The notes: generated from the sequence alone by a model not told the origin. 64,000 nt of DNA from CAYJAY01 sp964368445 (GCA_964368445.1 CAYJAY010000005.1:39970-103969), one strand, 5' to 3'; counted from the stretch's first letter, positions 35,736-45,600 are shown. Numbers and translations: made by a program.

Positions 35736-36150
35736 AGTTCAAACCCTCCAAATTCTCATTTATAGATATCGAGCCAAAAAGCATTTCCAAAAGCCCCGCC
35801 GTAAGGCAGAGATTATATATTTAATTATACTTTAATATGTAAATACGTCAATAGCCGTGTGGGCCGATTTAAGCAAGCCTTTTATGTTAAAATAAAAATA
35901 ATTAAAAATATTATGTTAATTTTTAATTTTAAATAGCAATAAAAATTTTTTTGTGGTAGAATGATAGGGATAATAGATTAAAGTATCTGTAATATAGCGC
36001 GGTTTTTTTAATAATAGATGCTTAAAAAGAAAAACTTACTAACTATTTACAAATTTTAATTAATACGGAATAAATCAGTTGTATAATTATTAAAATTTAG
36101 ACGACTGTCAAGTTTTTTGAAAAATTAAGTTGAAAGGTTTTTTTGAAAAA
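35736..36150. other. Divergent AT-rich gap between ylqG-like and cheA
   Basis: No gene seen. It must contain promoters for both directions; a TATAAT at 36082-36087 lies before cheA without a clear -35 partner. A small gccgtaaggc hairpin sits near 35800. Confidence 0.5.
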
Positions 36151-38229
36151 ATGGAACATGATAAGAACATGCTAGAACTGTTTGTGCACGAAGCGACCAC
36201 AATGCTAACACAGTTCGATGAAATTTTGCTTGACTCGGAAAGAGAACATAGTTTCAGTTCGGAAAACATCGACAACATCTTCAGAATAACCCACACTATA
36301 AAGGGTTCGGCGGCTATGATGAATTTTGGAGAGGTTTCTCGCCTTTCTCATGCTGTTGAGGATGTGTTCTTTGTGTTACGTGAAAATCCGGCGAAACTCG
36401 AATTGGTTTTTGATTCGATCTTCGATTTAATTTTGGAGGCATCCGACGTCTTGAAAAACGAGTTGGACAAGATTCAAAGTGACGACGAATATGTTGCGGA
36501 AGAACAAAGCGTGCTAATCGAAAAACTTAAAGATCACGCAAAACTTTTAAAGGCCGAGGATATAAAAGCGGCGCTAGCCGCCAAAGAGACGGCGGTACAA
36601 GGCAACAAACCTGAACCGGATAAAGTTTCGACTGTTGACGAGGCCGACCCGACAAACGCCGTGTTCTTGGTGTATTTTGACGAAGGTTCACAGATGGAGA
36701 ACCTGCGCGCGTATATGCTTATAACCCAGCTTCAAGATGTGTGCGAATCTATTGACTCGGTTCCAAGCAACCCCCAAAACGACAGCGCGTCTTCCGAAGT
36801 TATACAAGAAAAAGGTTTTAAAGTAATCTGTAAACCGTCGGGCGAACTTTCCGAAGTTACAGATATCTTGAGCAGCTTTTTAAGCATAAAAAATTATGAA
36901 ATAATACAAAAACCCGGCGAAAAATCGGAAAACACTCAGACACAACCCAAGACAGATATCGCAACAGCCCCCGAAGTTGTGGCGGCTGTGCCGGCGCCGG
37001 CACCGGTTGCGAAACCCTCCGATTCTCCCGTGGCGAGCAAATCCCCCTCGACCAACGTAAAGCAAAGCTTTATAAGTGTAAGTCAAGGTAAACTCGACAT
37101 GCTTATGGATCTTGTTGGCGAACTCGTGACGACCGAAAGCATGGTCGAGCGCAACCCCGATTTACAGGGAATGAAACTTGATAACTTTACAAAAGCTATT
37201 CGAGAACTTCGTAAACTAACCGACGAGCTTCAAGATGTTGTTATGTCTATACGAATGGTTCCGCTTTCGGGAACGTTTAAAAAGATGGAACGCATAGTTC
37301 GCGACATGTGTAAAAAACTAGACAAAAAAGCCGAGCTTGTGACCGAGGGCGGCGAAACCGAAGTTGACAAAACGATAATCGATGCGATTGTCGACCCGTT
37401 TATGCACATGATTAGAAACTCGGTCGACCACGGTATCGAATCAAAAGAAACAAGGCTTGCGGCAGGCAAAAGCGAGGTTGGAAGGATAACGATGTCGGCG
37501 AAAAACGTCGGCGGCGAGATACATATAATAATCGAGGACGACGGCGGCGGGCTTGACCCGAAAAAGCTAATCGAAAAAGCCAAACAAAAAGGGCTTATAA
37601 CAAACCCGGACAGCGAAATTTCTGACAAAGAAGCGCTTGGCCTTATAATGCTTCCCGGTTTCTCTACCAACGCACAAGTAACGGAATTTTCCGGCAGAGG
37701 CGTCGGAATGGACGTTGTTCGCCAAAACCTTGAACAGGTAGGCGGAAGAATTTCAATCGACAGTACGCTTGGACAAGGAACAAAGTTTACGATTAAAATC
37801 CCGCTAACGCTTGCAATTGTGGACGGAATGATAATTTCGGTCGGCGGAACGACATATACAATTCCGATAACCGCGATAACCCAGTTTTTCAAGGTTCAAG
37901 ACCTTAAACAGATAACCAAAAACAGCGACGGTTCCGAGATGATTATTATACGCGGAGAGTGTTATCCCGTCATTCGACTCCACGAACTGTTTGAAGTTGA
38001 AGCCGAAACGACAGATTTCCTTGAGGGAATCTTCATTCAAGTAAAAAGTTCTAACCTTAACGCTTGTATATTTGCGGATAAACTTTTGGGCGAATATCAA
38101 GTTGTTGTTAAACCGTTCCCGGTGTTCATGAACAAATATGACCTTAAAAACAAAGGAATATCGGGTTGTAGCATCCTAGGAGACGGCAGCATAAGTCTGA
38201 TAATCGACGTAAATGCCCTTATAAATTAA
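36151..38229 (+). CDS. cheA: Chemotaxis histidine kinase CheA
   Basis: 692 residues from ATG 36151. P1 Hpt domain with phospho-accepting His48 in RITHTIKGSAAMM. The P2 CheY/CheB-binding domain spans about 170-265. A Pro/Ala-rich linker leads to the dimerisation domain (about 305-365). The ATPase has the N-box HMIRNSVDHG, G1 EDDGGGLD and G2 GRGVGMDVV. The C-terminal CheW-like P5 domain starts near residue 555. A TTG at 36130 lacks a ribosome site. First gene of a chemotaxis operon. Confidence 0.96.
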   Translation: MEHDKNMLELFVHEATTMLTQFDEILLDSEREHSFSSENIDNIFRITHTIKGSAAMMNFGEVSRLSHAVEDVFFVLRENPAKLELVFDSIFDLILEASDVLKNELDKIQSDDEYVAEEQSVLIEKLKDHAKLLKAEDIKAALAAKETAVQGNKPEPDKVSTVDEADPTNAVFLVYFDEGSQMENLRAYMLITQLQDVCESIDSVPSNPQNDSASSEVIQEKGFKVICKPSGELSEVTDILSSFLSIKNYEIIQKPGEKSENTQTQPKTDIATAPEVVAAVPAPAPVAKPSDSPVASKSPSTNVKQSFISVSQGKLDMLMDLVGELVTTESMVERNPDLQGMKLDNFTKAIRELRKLTDELQDVVMSIRMVPLSGTFKKMERIVRDMCKKLDKKAELVTEGGETEVDKTIIDAIVDPFMHMIRNSVDHGIESKETRLAAGKSEVGRITMSAKNVGGEIHIIIEDDGGGLDPKKLIEKAKQKGLITNPDSEISDKEALGLIMLPGFSTNAQVTEFSGRGVGMDVVRQNLEQVGGRISIDSTLGQGTKFTIKIPLTLAIVDGMIISVGGTTYTIPITAITQFFKVQDLKQITKNSDGSEMIIIRGECYPVIRLHELFEVEAETTDFLEGIFIQVKSSNLNACIFADKLLGEYQVVVKPFPVFMNKYDLKNKGISGCSILGDGSISLIIDVNALIN

Positions 38230-38248
38230 ACGAACGGAGCCTTTTGAC

Positions 38249-39079
38249 ATGCCAAATACAACACCCCCAATTTTAAAGATCACCGACAGTGAGTTTAACT
38301 ATCTTGTTAACTATGTTAAAACTAATTATGGTATCGACCTTACAAAAAAGAGGGTTTTAATTGAGGGGAGACTTTCGTATACCGTCAAGTCAAAGGGTTA
38401 TTCAAGCTATGACCAGTATATAAAATCGATGTTGTCCGATCCTTCAAAAAAGGAACTCGAGGTGTTTTTAAACAAAATCACCACAAACCATTCCTACTTT
38501 GCAAGGGAAACGGAACATTTCGAGTTTTTAACAAAGGTTGCGTTGCCCCAATTTGAGAAGACCAACCGAAATCAGATAAGAATTTGGAGCGCGGGTTGTT
38601 CCTCCGGCCAAGAAGCATATAACATTGCGATGATTATAGACCAGTATTTCGGAACAAAAAAAGGGCTTTGGAACACAAAGATAACCGCAACCGACATAAG
38701 CACCGATGTTCTTACAAAAGCGAAAGCCGGAATATATCAACAAGATAACCTTAAAGATATGCCTCCAAAACTTTTAAGCCAATATTTCAAAAAGATAGAC
38801 AACGATAAATTCCAAGTTATAGACAAGATTAAAAACGAAGTTACGTTTAGCGAACTTAATTTAATGGGTAACTTTTCGTTTGCCCAACCGTTTGACATAA
38901 TATTCTGTCGAAACGTAATGATATATTTTGATCGTGAAACGACAACCAATCTTGTTGAAAAGTTTTACAAATCGACCGCAAACGACGGATATCTGTTTAT
39001 AGGCCATTCCGAACTAATCGACAAAACAAAAACAAAATATAAATACATCATGCCGGCAATATACAAAAAACAGATTTAA
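38249..39079 (+). CDS. cheR: Chemoreceptor glutamate methyltransferase CheR
   Basis: 276 residues. An N-terminal helical domain (about 1-75) is followed by a SAM-binding fold with IWSAGCSSGQEAYNIAM near residue 112 and FDIIFCRNVMIYF near 215. It methylates glutamates of chemoreceptors for adaptation and is opposed by CheB encoded next. It starts 19 bp after cheA. Confidence 0.95.
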   Translation: MPNTTPPILKITDSEFNYLVNYVKTNYGIDLTKKRVLIEGRLSYTVKSKGYSSYDQYIKSMLSDPSKKELEVFLNKITTNHSYFARETEHFEFLTKVALPQFEKTNRNQIRIWSAGCSSGQEAYNIAMIIDQYFGTKKGLWNTKITATDISTDVLTKAKAGIYQQDNLKDMPPKLLSQYFKKIDNDKFQVIDKIKNEVTFSELNLMGNFSFAQPFDIIFCRNVMIYFDRETTTNLVEKFYKSTANDGYLFIGHSELIDKTKTKYKYIMPAIYKKQI

Positions 39080-39103
39080 CAAAAGAAGGTTGATGGTTTA
39101 ACG

Positions 39104-40141
39104 ATGGCGATTAAAACTTTAATCGTGGATGATTCTATCTTGTTTAGAACCAAGATAGCAAACTCTCTCGCGAGTGATCGAGATATCGAAATTGTCGGAT
39201 TTGCGACAAACACGCTTGAAGCGGCAGAGTTTATCAAAAAATCAAATCCCGATGTTTTGGTTTTGGACGTCGAACTTCCGCGAGAAGACGGAATTACTTT
39301 TCTTAAAAATTTAATACAAAAAAGATATATTCCCGTGATTGTAGTAAGCTCAACACCGCTACACAAACTCACAGCACGCGAAGCGGGAGCGGTTGATTTT
39401 GTGCCAAAACCTTTTGCCGGAGATTCTCGAAACTATGAAGAATTTGCGGAACAGATTAAATACAAGATTAAACTTGCGGCAGCATATGGTTTAAAAAAAC
39501 AAAACGAAAAACTAGGGCTTAGTGATAAGAAAAATTTTGCAAACCAAACGCTTGTTACGTTTGGAAACGAGATAGTCGCAATTGGTGCTTCGACGGGTGG
39601 AACCGAGGCTATATATAACATTGTTAAACATCTCCCGTCAAACTTCCCCGCGGTTATAATAGTTCAACATATGCCGGAACATTTCACAAAACTATACGCC
39701 GACCGTCTTAACAAAACCTGTAAAATGCGTGCTGTAGAAGCGACCGACGGCGACAGGGTTGAAACGGGAAAGATAATCGTTGCGGCGGGCAACTTCCACC
39801 TTTCGCTTAAACAGGACACGTTGGGGTATTACGTAAGCAGCAAGCAGGGGGAAAAAATAGGTGGGCATTGTCCTTCGGTTAATTTGATGTTCGAGTCTGT
39901 AGCAAAGGTCGCAGGCAAAAACGCGGTTGGCGTTATTTTAACCGGGATGGGCGCGGACGGCGCAAAAGGAATAACCGAGATGAAAAGATGTGGTGCGTAC
40001 ACGATTGGACAGGACAAAGAAAGCTGTGTAGTTTATGGTATGCCAATGGAGGCGTTTAAACTTGGCGGTGTGTGTGTCCAACTTCCACTTGACCGAATAG
40101 CCGGCGAACTTATCAACTATTTTTCAAAACCCAGATATTAA
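39104..40141 (+). CDS. cheB: Chemoreceptor glutamate methylesterase CheB
   Basis: 345 residues. Receiver domain with Asp9/Asp10 and phospho-acceptor Asp55 (VLVLDVELP), a linker, and a methylesterase with catalytic Ser in GASTGG (near 165), His in QHMPEHF (near 192) and Asp in TGMGADG (near 285). Phosphorylated by CheA, it demethylates or deamidates receptors. It starts 24 bp after cheR. Confidence 0.95.
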   Translation: MAIKTLIVDDSILFRTKIANSLASDRDIEIVGFATNTLEAAEFIKKSNPDVLVLDVELPREDGITFLKNLIQKRYIPVIVVSSTPLHKLTAREAGAVDFVPKPFAGDSRNYEEFAEQIKYKIKLAAAYGLKKQNEKLGLSDKKNFANQTLVTFGNEIVAIGASTGGTEAIYNIVKHLPSNFPAVIIVQHMPEHFTKLYADRLNKTCKMRAVEATDGDRVETGKIIVAAGNFHLSLKQDTLGYYVSSKQGEKIGGHCPSVNLMFESVAKVAGKNAVGVILTGMGADGAKGITEMKRCGAYTIGQDKESCVVYGMPMEAFKLGGVCVQLPLDRIAGELINYFSKPRY

Positions 40142-40235
40142 AAAGATAAGTCAAGCACAAATATGCGATAAAAGTGTTGTTAGTATATAAAAAGCATCAA
40201 AATTGTTTTATTAAGATAATAGGAGTACACAAAAA

Positions 40236-41054
40236 ATGGATAATAACACAAATAACGAGCTTCTTTGGTTAGTGTTTAAAATTGGAGACCAGCTATATGC
40301 GATTAATAGCGGATATGTCACAAGCATCGTTACGATGCCGGAAAAGATAACCGCTGTTCCGTTTACGCCAAAACTTATACGAGGGATATTTAATCTAATG
40401 GGAAAGATAGTTCCCTCGATTGAGATGCGCCTTTTGTTAAACATGAAAACACAAAGAGAACAACAAACCGAGCTTGTTAACATGTTGGATCAAAGAAAAA
40501 AAGATCATATTTTATGGGTTAAAGAGCTGTTTAAATCTATCGACAACAACACGCCGTTCACGTTGCAAAACAACCCGGATCTTTGCAAATTCGGCATGTG
40601 GGTTAATTCGTTTAATGAAGAGGATCATTCCTTCACATACAGCCTTTCAAAGATAGTAGAACCCCACAGCGAACTTCACCATCTTGCGGACAATCTCGAA
40701 GAAATTAGGGAAAACCCCTACAAAGCCGAGAGGGTTAAGACAAAGGCCGAAAATTACATGAACACTATTCTTTCGCTTATCGATTCGGCAAAGGTAGAAT
40801 ATGCCGAGTCTCAAAAAGAGCTTTGTATCATAGTCAACTTTGAAGAAAAAACTTCCGGGTTAATCTGTGATGATGTTGTCATGGTCGGCAAAATCGAGAT
40901 GATCGAGAAGACAAAACAAAACAAACTTAACGAAAATATTTCGTGGATAAAAGATCTTGCGGTTACAACCGAAAAACAACCTATCTTTGTTATCGACACC
41001 CAAGAATTTTTCCAATCGTATGATAATCCGATTAAAACTATCGGACAACTGTAA
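40236..41054 (+). CDS. CheW adaptor with an inserted CZB zinc-binding domain
   Basis: 272 residues. Residues 9-70 match the N-terminal half of CheW (LVFKIGDQLYAI ... GIFNLMGKIVPSIEMRLLL). Residues 196-262 match the second half (LCIIVNFEEKTSGLICDDV ... FVIDTQEFF). Between them, residues about 85-185 form a chemoreceptor zinc-binding domain: His91 in HILW, Cys117 in LCKFGMW, and His144 with His148/149. CZB domains bind zinc by three His and one Cys and in characterised cases respond to zinc or hypochlorous acid. The adaptor may feed this signal directly to CheA. Ribosome site AGGAG. Confidence 0.88.
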   Translation: MDNNTNNELLWLVFKIGDQLYAINSGYVTSIVTMPEKITAVPFTPKLIRGIFNLMGKIVPSIEMRLLLNMKTQREQQTELVNMLDQRKKDHILWVKELFKSIDNNTPFTLQNNPDLCKFGMWVNSFNEEDHSFTYSLSKIVEPHSELHHLADNLEEIRENPYKAERVKTKAENYMNTILSLIDSAKVEYAESQKELCIIVNFEEKTSGLICDDVVMVGKIEMIEKTKQNKLNENISWIKDLAVTTEKQPIFVIDTQEFFQSYDNPIKTIGQL

Positions 41055-41091
41055 AACTTAGAAAAAAGTTATTAAAACGGCTTATAACTAA

Positions 41092-41120
41092 CGCCGTGGG
41101 CTGACCCACAGTCCACGGCG
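41092..41120 (+). terminator. Hairpin after the chemotaxis operon
   Basis: Stem cgccgtgg with ccacggcg and a 13-base loop that can itself form gtggg/cccac. It lies 38 bp after the CheW-CZB gene. The T-run is weak, so this is a likely rather than certain terminator. Confidence 0.6.
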
Positions 41121-41177
41121 CTTTCGATGTAAAAATTAAACAAAAATAACAAAAAAAATAATTTTCTTAGTCGTATC

Positions 41178-41206
41178 TTGTTAACAACCACAAATTATGA
41201 TATAAT
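41178..41206 (+). promoter_or_regulatory. Sigma-A-type promoter of the DUF1846 gene
   Basis: TTGTTA (41178-41183), exactly 17 bp, then TATAAT (41201-41206), 48 bp before the start codon. Confidence 0.7.
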
Positions 41207-41254
41207 ATTAGCTTAAAAAATAAAGATGAATTATAGAAAAAGGGGTGTGAAAGA

Positions 41255-42748
41255 ATGGGACAGAATATGGGATTTGACAATAACAAGTATGAGGAACTAC
41301 AGTCGGAAAAGATACGAGATCGAATAGAGCAGTTTGGTGGAAAGCTCTATTTGGAGTTTGGTGGAAAGCTTTTTGACGATTTCCACGCCTCGAGGGTTCT
41401 TCCGGGTTTTCGTCCCGACGGAAAAGTTAACATGCTACTTAAACTTAAGGAGCAATCCGAAATAGTAATAGTAATAAGCGCTAATGACATAGAAAAAAAT
41501 AAAGTGCGCGGCGACCTTGGGATAACATACGACCTTGATGTGTTGCGTTTGATAGATGCGTTTCGCGGAATTGGCCTTTTTGTCGGTTGCGTTGTGATAA
41601 CACATTATTGTGGGCAACCTGCCGCCAAAGCTTTTAAAAAACATCTCGAGTCGTTAGGCGTTAAGGTTTATAAACATTACCCAATCGACAAATACCCTTC
41701 CGACATCGACCTTATTGTAAGCGAAAACGGATATGGTAAAAACGAATATATCGAGACAACACATCCCCTCGTTATCGTGACCGCTCCGGGGCCCGGAAGC
41801 GGAAAGATGGCGGTTTGTCTTTCCCAACTCTACCACGATAACAAACGCGGAATAAGTTCGGGATATGCAAAGTATGAAACTTTTCCCGTGTGGGATCTTC
41901 CGCTTAAACATCACGTCAACATTGCATATGAGGCGGCGACTGCCGACCTTAACGACGTTAACATGATAGACCCGTTCCACCTTGATGCATACGAAAAAAC
42001 AGCGGTAAACTATAACCGCGATATCGAGATATTCCCTGTTTTAAGCGCTATGCTTGAAAAGATACTTGGCGAAAGCCCTTACAAATCCCCTACCGACATG
42101 GGGGTTAACACTATATCGTCGTGTATAAGCGACCCCGAAGTTGTTGAAAAAGCATCATGTCAAGAGATTATACGAAGATATTTTAACTATCGTGCAAGCC
42201 TTAGAAAAGGCATCGAACTCGAAGATGTTGTGTTAAAGGTAGAGTTTTTGATGAAACAAGCCGGAATCTCTGTTGAGGACAGGCCGGTTGTCGCAACTGC
42301 TCTTGCGAAAGAAAAAGAAACCGAGGTCCCCGCCGTTGCAATCGAACTGCCCGACGGAAGGATTATAACGGGAAAAACGTCAAAACTTCTTGGCGCTTCG
42401 TCCGCCGCGCTTCTTAACGCGCTTAAAGTGCTTGGAAACATAAATGACATGATTCCGCTTATTTCAAAGCTTATAATTGAACCAATTCAAGACCTTAAGG
42501 TTAACCACCTAGGGGGCAACAACCCGCGGCTTCACACCGACGAAATTTTAGTTGCGCTTTCAATCTGTGCCGCGACAAATCCAACCGCCGAGCTTGCGAT
42601 GAAACAGCTTGAAAAGCTAAGCGGAAGCGAGGCGCATTCAACCGTTCTTCTCTCACAAGTAGACGAAAACGTTTTTAGAAAACTTGGGGTTAACCTAACG
42701 CAAGAAGCAAAATACCAAACAAAAAAACTATATCACGGAAAAAGGTAG
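41255..42748 (+). CDS. DUF1846 family protein
   Basis: 497 residues, the normal family length. RVLPGFRPDGK, ISANDIEKNKVRGDLGITYD and VTAPGPGSGKMAVCLSQLYHD are family blocks; the last is a phosphate-binding-loop-like glycine-rich segment near residue 175. Structures of the family show a nucleotide-binding-like fold, but the reaction is not established. It has its own promoter and sits between chemotaxis and sulfur-metabolism genes. An ATG at codon 5 is an alternative start. Confidence 0.9.
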   Translation: MGQNMGFDNNKYEELQSEKIRDRIEQFGGKLYLEFGGKLFDDFHASRVLPGFRPDGKVNMLLKLKEQSEIVIVISANDIEKNKVRGDLGITYDLDVLRLIDAFRGIGLFVGCVVITHYCGQPAAKAFKKHLESLGVKVYKHYPIDKYPSDIDLIVSENGYGKNEYIETTHPLVIVTAPGPGSGKMAVCLSQLYHDNKRGISSGYAKYETFPVWDLPLKHHVNIAYEAATADLNDVNMIDPFHLDAYEKTAVNYNRDIEIFPVLSAMLEKILGESPYKSPTDMGVNTISSCISDPEVVEKASCQEIIRRYFNYRASLRKGIELEDVVLKVEFLMKQAGISVEDRPVVATALAKEKETEVPAVAIELPDGRIITGKTSKLLGASSAALLNALKVLGNINDMIPLISKLIIEPIQDLKVNHLGGNNPRLHTDEILVALSICAATNPTAELAMKQLEKLSGSEAHSTVLLSQVDENVFRKLGVNLTQEAKYQTKKLYHGKR

Positions 42749-42846
42749 ATGTTTTATATAGGAAGTTTTGCGTTTTCGCGCGATGAAAATTTCGTTTGTT
42801 TTAATGCGAAATAACGGTTTACATTGAAGAAAGGACTTTCGCAAAA

Positions 42847-43524
42847 ATGAATATTGCAATAGTTGTTGCGATGCAAAAAGAAGCAACCGAACTTGTTAAT
42901 ATTATCGAAGAACAAAAAATTCATCATGTGGGCGACCTTGAGGTTGTCGAGGGAACTATTGAACAACACACGGTGTTTGTCGCAGTTTGTGGAATAGGAA
43001 AGGCATATGCCGCCGCCGCTACCCAGCTTTTAATCGACAAGGTTAAACCGACCGTTGTTTTAAACGTTGGAATGGCAAGCAGTTGTGTGCAAGACGTCGA
43101 CAAAGGCGACATTGTGGGTGGAGTGCAGTTTAAATACCACGATTTCGACTATCTTTCGGCAGGGCGTTTGGAGCAAGAGCCCCCAATTGTGATGGCGGAT
43201 AAACGTGTTTTGAAACTTGTGAAAGAGGCTTGTAAACAACTTTCGTTGCGATATATCGAAGGAAACGTTGCGTCGGGCGACAACTTTGTCACGACTGATT
43301 TTAACAGAGAGCTTGTAAAAAATAAGACCGATTGTGTCTGCGTCGACACCTGTAGTGCGGCTATAGCACAGATCTGTTCGCGAAACAAAGTTCCGTTTGG
43401 AGCGATTAAGATAATCTCAGATTTTGCGGGCAACGACACTATAGAGGAAATATCCGTTTCGCTTAACAAATACAGATATTTTGCGGGACAGATTGTGACA
43501 GAGATGTTAAAATACATTAAATAG
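42847..43524 (+). CDS. MTA/SAH nucleosidase-like protein with altered ribose site
   Basis: 225 residues with the MTA/SAH nucleosidase fold. The catalytic Glu12 lies in AMQKE, Asp192 in the ISD motif, and GIGKAYAA forms the phosphate/ribose-side loop. The segment that normally reads VEMEA(T/S)AIA with the ribose-binding Glu174 reads VDTCSAAIA here, so that Glu is Cys169. Family enzymes split methylthioadenosine and S-adenosylhomocysteine; this one may have a different substrate or be weakly active. It precedes cysK by 139 bp. Confidence 0.75.
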   Translation: MNIAIVVAMQKEATELVNIIEEQKIHHVGDLEVVEGTIEQHTVFVAVCGIGKAYAAAATQLLIDKVKPTVVLNVGMASSCVQDVDKGDIVGGVQFKYHDFDYLSAGRLEQEPPIVMADKRVLKLVKEACKQLSLRYIEGNVASGDNFVTTDFNRELVKNKTDCVCVDTCSAAIAQICSRNKVPFGAIKIISDFAGNDTIEEISVSLNKYRYFAGQIVTEMLKYIK

Positions 43525-43663
43525 AAAACGTCTATGTTTCTAACGCTAATCATTCGTTAAAAGACCTCAAAAAATCTTTGTTAAAAATCATCTGTCAAAT
43601 TTATTAACTCTATTTTTTGTTTTGTTTTATAGCCAAGATTAGTGTTGAGGGGAGTTTAAACGC

Positions 43664-44584
43664 ATGATTTATAATTCAATAACCGAGATAATCGGAAAAA
43701 CGCCGCTGTTAAGGTTGAACAATATCGAAAAAAAATTTAACACGAATAGCAGAATTTTTGCAAAACTTGAGTTTTTAAACCCCACCGGAAGCATAAAAGA
43801 TAGAACGGCAAACTCTATGATTTCGTGGGCTCTAGAGCGGGGCGAAATTGACAAAAACACCGTTATAATCGAACCAACAAGCGGAAACACCGGCATAGGG
43901 CTTGCGGCTATATGCGCGAGTTTAGGCATGAGGATTATTTTAACGATGCCGGACAACATGAGCCAAGAGCGAATGAAGATACTTAAAGCCTTGGGCGGCG
44001 AGGTTGTGCTGACCGATGGACAAAAAGGCATGACGGGGGCTGTTGAAAAAGCGAAACAGCTTTCAAGCGAGATTCAAAACAGTTTCATTCCGTCACAGTT
44101 TAACAACTTTGACAATCCGTTTATACATTTTTCAACGACAGGTCCCGAAATCTATCGCGACATTGACGAGAATATTGATATTTTTGTTGCGGCGTTCGGC
44201 ACGGGTGGAACGATTTCGGGAACGTCACAGTATTTAAAATCTCAAAAAAGCGACGTTGTGACTATCGGTATCGAGCCGGAAGGCTCTCCGTTTGTTACGA
44301 CAGGAAAAAGCGGGCCGCATAAAATTCAAGGTATCGGAGCAGGGTTTATCCCCGATACGCTTAACGTAGATTTAATCGACGAGATAGTGACCGTTTCGGA
44401 CGAACAGGCATATAGCTTTGCAAAAGATATGGCAAAATACGAGGGTTTGCTTGTCGGGCCGTCTTCGGGAGCGGCGCTTTGCGTCGCGGTTGCAAAGGGA
44501 TGCGACCAACAAAACAAAGGGAAAAACATCGTGTTTATCGCCCCCGACAATGGGCTTAGATATCTTTCAACCGATATGTTTTAA
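43664..44584 (+). CDS. cysK: Cysteine synthase (O-acetylserine sulfhydrylase)
   Basis: 306 residues. The PLP lysine lies in NPTGSIKDR (near 47), the substrate loop is TSGNTGIGLA (near 75), and the PLP phosphate site is GTGGTISGTSQYL (near 178). It makes cysteine from O-acetylserine and sulfide. Followed 21 bp later by the enzyme that makes O-acetylserine. Ribosome site GAGGGGAG. No T-box or other cysteine-responsive leader was recognised upstream. Confidence 0.95.
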   Translation: MIYNSITEIIGKTPLLRLNNIEKKFNTNSRIFAKLEFLNPTGSIKDRTANSMISWALERGEIDKNTVIIEPTSGNTGIGLAAICASLGMRIILTMPDNMSQERMKILKALGGEVVLTDGQKGMTGAVEKAKQLSSEIQNSFIPSQFNNFDNPFIHFSTTGPEIYRDIDENIDIFVAAFGTGGTISGTSQYLKSQKSDVVTIGIEPEGSPFVTTGKSGPHKIQGIGAGFIPDTLNVDLIDEIVTVSDEQAYSFAKDMAKYEGLLVGPSSGAALCVAVAKGCDQQNKGKNIVFIAPDNGLRYLSTDMF

Positions 44585-44605
44585 AATAAAAAGGATTTTT
44601 TTAAT

Positions 44606-45499
44606 ATGACCGTAAAAGACTTTATACGAAACGATTCGATAACTATAGCGCGAAAACTTTCCGAGATAAACAAAACCGAGCTTTCAAGCGACATAAAAGG
44701 TTTTGGGTTAAAGCTTAAAGTTGAGCGGTTGATAGAGGATATCAAACCGGTTTTGTTTCCAAGCATCTACGAGACCAACCTTTCGGAAAACCATGTGTTG
44801 TCGGTAGCGATTTCGGAAAAATTAAACCACATAGCGATAACGCTTTTTTCGTTAACCAAAGAAATTTTAGAGGATGTTTGCGAAAAACAAAATGGCAAAG
44901 ACGATTGCAAAGAGTGTGAACGCCGCGCGACAGAGATAACCGTCGAGTTTTTAAACGAATTGCCAAATGTCCGAAAGACGCTGTCGACAGATATAGTTTC
45001 GGCGTACAACGGCGACCCGGCGGCAAGGTTTATAGAGGAGATTATACTTTGTTATCCCTCTATCGAGGCGGTCATGATCTATCGACTCGCGCATATATTG
45101 TTTGAACTTTCGGTTCCGTTTATTCCGCGTATTATGACAGAGTATGGACACAAGGCGACCGGCATTGACATCCACCCCGGCGCAACGATCGGCGAAGGTT
45201 TTTTCATAGACCACGGAACCGGCGTCGTTATCGGCGAGACATGCACAATCGGGAAAAACGTTAAGCTATATCAAGGGGTTACGCTTGGCGCGAAAAGCTT
45301 CAAACTAGACGACACCGGAAATCCCGTCAAAGGAATTAAACGCCACCCCGACATCGAGGATGACGTTGTCATATATTCCGGCGCGACAATTTTGGGCGGA
45401 GACACCGTTATCGGCAAAGGTAGCGTAATCGGCGGAAACGTCTGGCTTGTGAGCTCGGTTCCCAAAAACAGTTTTATAACCAACAAAAAAGAAGGATGA
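44606..45499 (+). CDS. cysE: Serine O-acetyltransferase
   Basis: 297 residues. An N-terminal helical domain (about 1-185) is longer than in E. coli CysE and fits the EpsC-type group. The left-handed beta-helix of hexapeptide repeats starts at GIDIHPGATIGEGFFIDHG and contains the catalytic His in that block; GETCTIGKNVKLYQGVTLGA follows. It converts serine and acetyl-CoA to O-acetylserine. The C-terminus ends in a lysine-rich tail and lies 2 bp from a repeat block. Confidence 0.92.
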   Translation: MTVKDFIRNDSITIARKLSEINKTELSSDIKGFGLKLKVERLIEDIKPVLFPSIYETNLSENHVLSVAISEKLNHIAITLFSLTKEILEDVCEKQNGKDDCKECERRATEITVEFLNELPNVRKTLSTDIVSAYNGDPAARFIEEIILCYPSIEAVMIYRLAHILFELSVPFIPRIMTEYGHKATGIDIHPGATIGEGFFIDHGTGVVIGETCTIGKNVKLYQGVTLGAKSFKLDDTGNPVKGIKRHPDIEDDVVIYSGATILGGDTVIGKGSVIGGNVWLVSSVPKNSFITNKKEG

Positions 45500-45500
45500 T

Positions 45501-45600
45501 TTAATTCGTAATGCGTAATTCGTAATGCGTAATTTAGGTTCGTCGGAACGAAGAATTGGCGTCACCTTCGGGCGGGGATTTAAATAATTTGGTTTCGGGG
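45501..45600. repeat. Heptamer repeat fragment after cysE
   Basis: AATTCGT/AATGCGT heptamers (45502-45537) followed by gttcgtcggaacgaa and a cttcgggcgg segment. It resembles one end of the heptamer elements without the opposite cap. Confidence 0.7.

Noticed and set aside
35780..36150. Cyclic-di-GMP riboswitch upstream of cheA
   Set aside because: The gccgtaaggc hairpin is present, but the conserved GEMM core bases were not found.
43525..43663. T-box or S-box leader before cysK
   Set aside because: The gap is only 139 bp and no anti-terminator or specifier motif could be seen.
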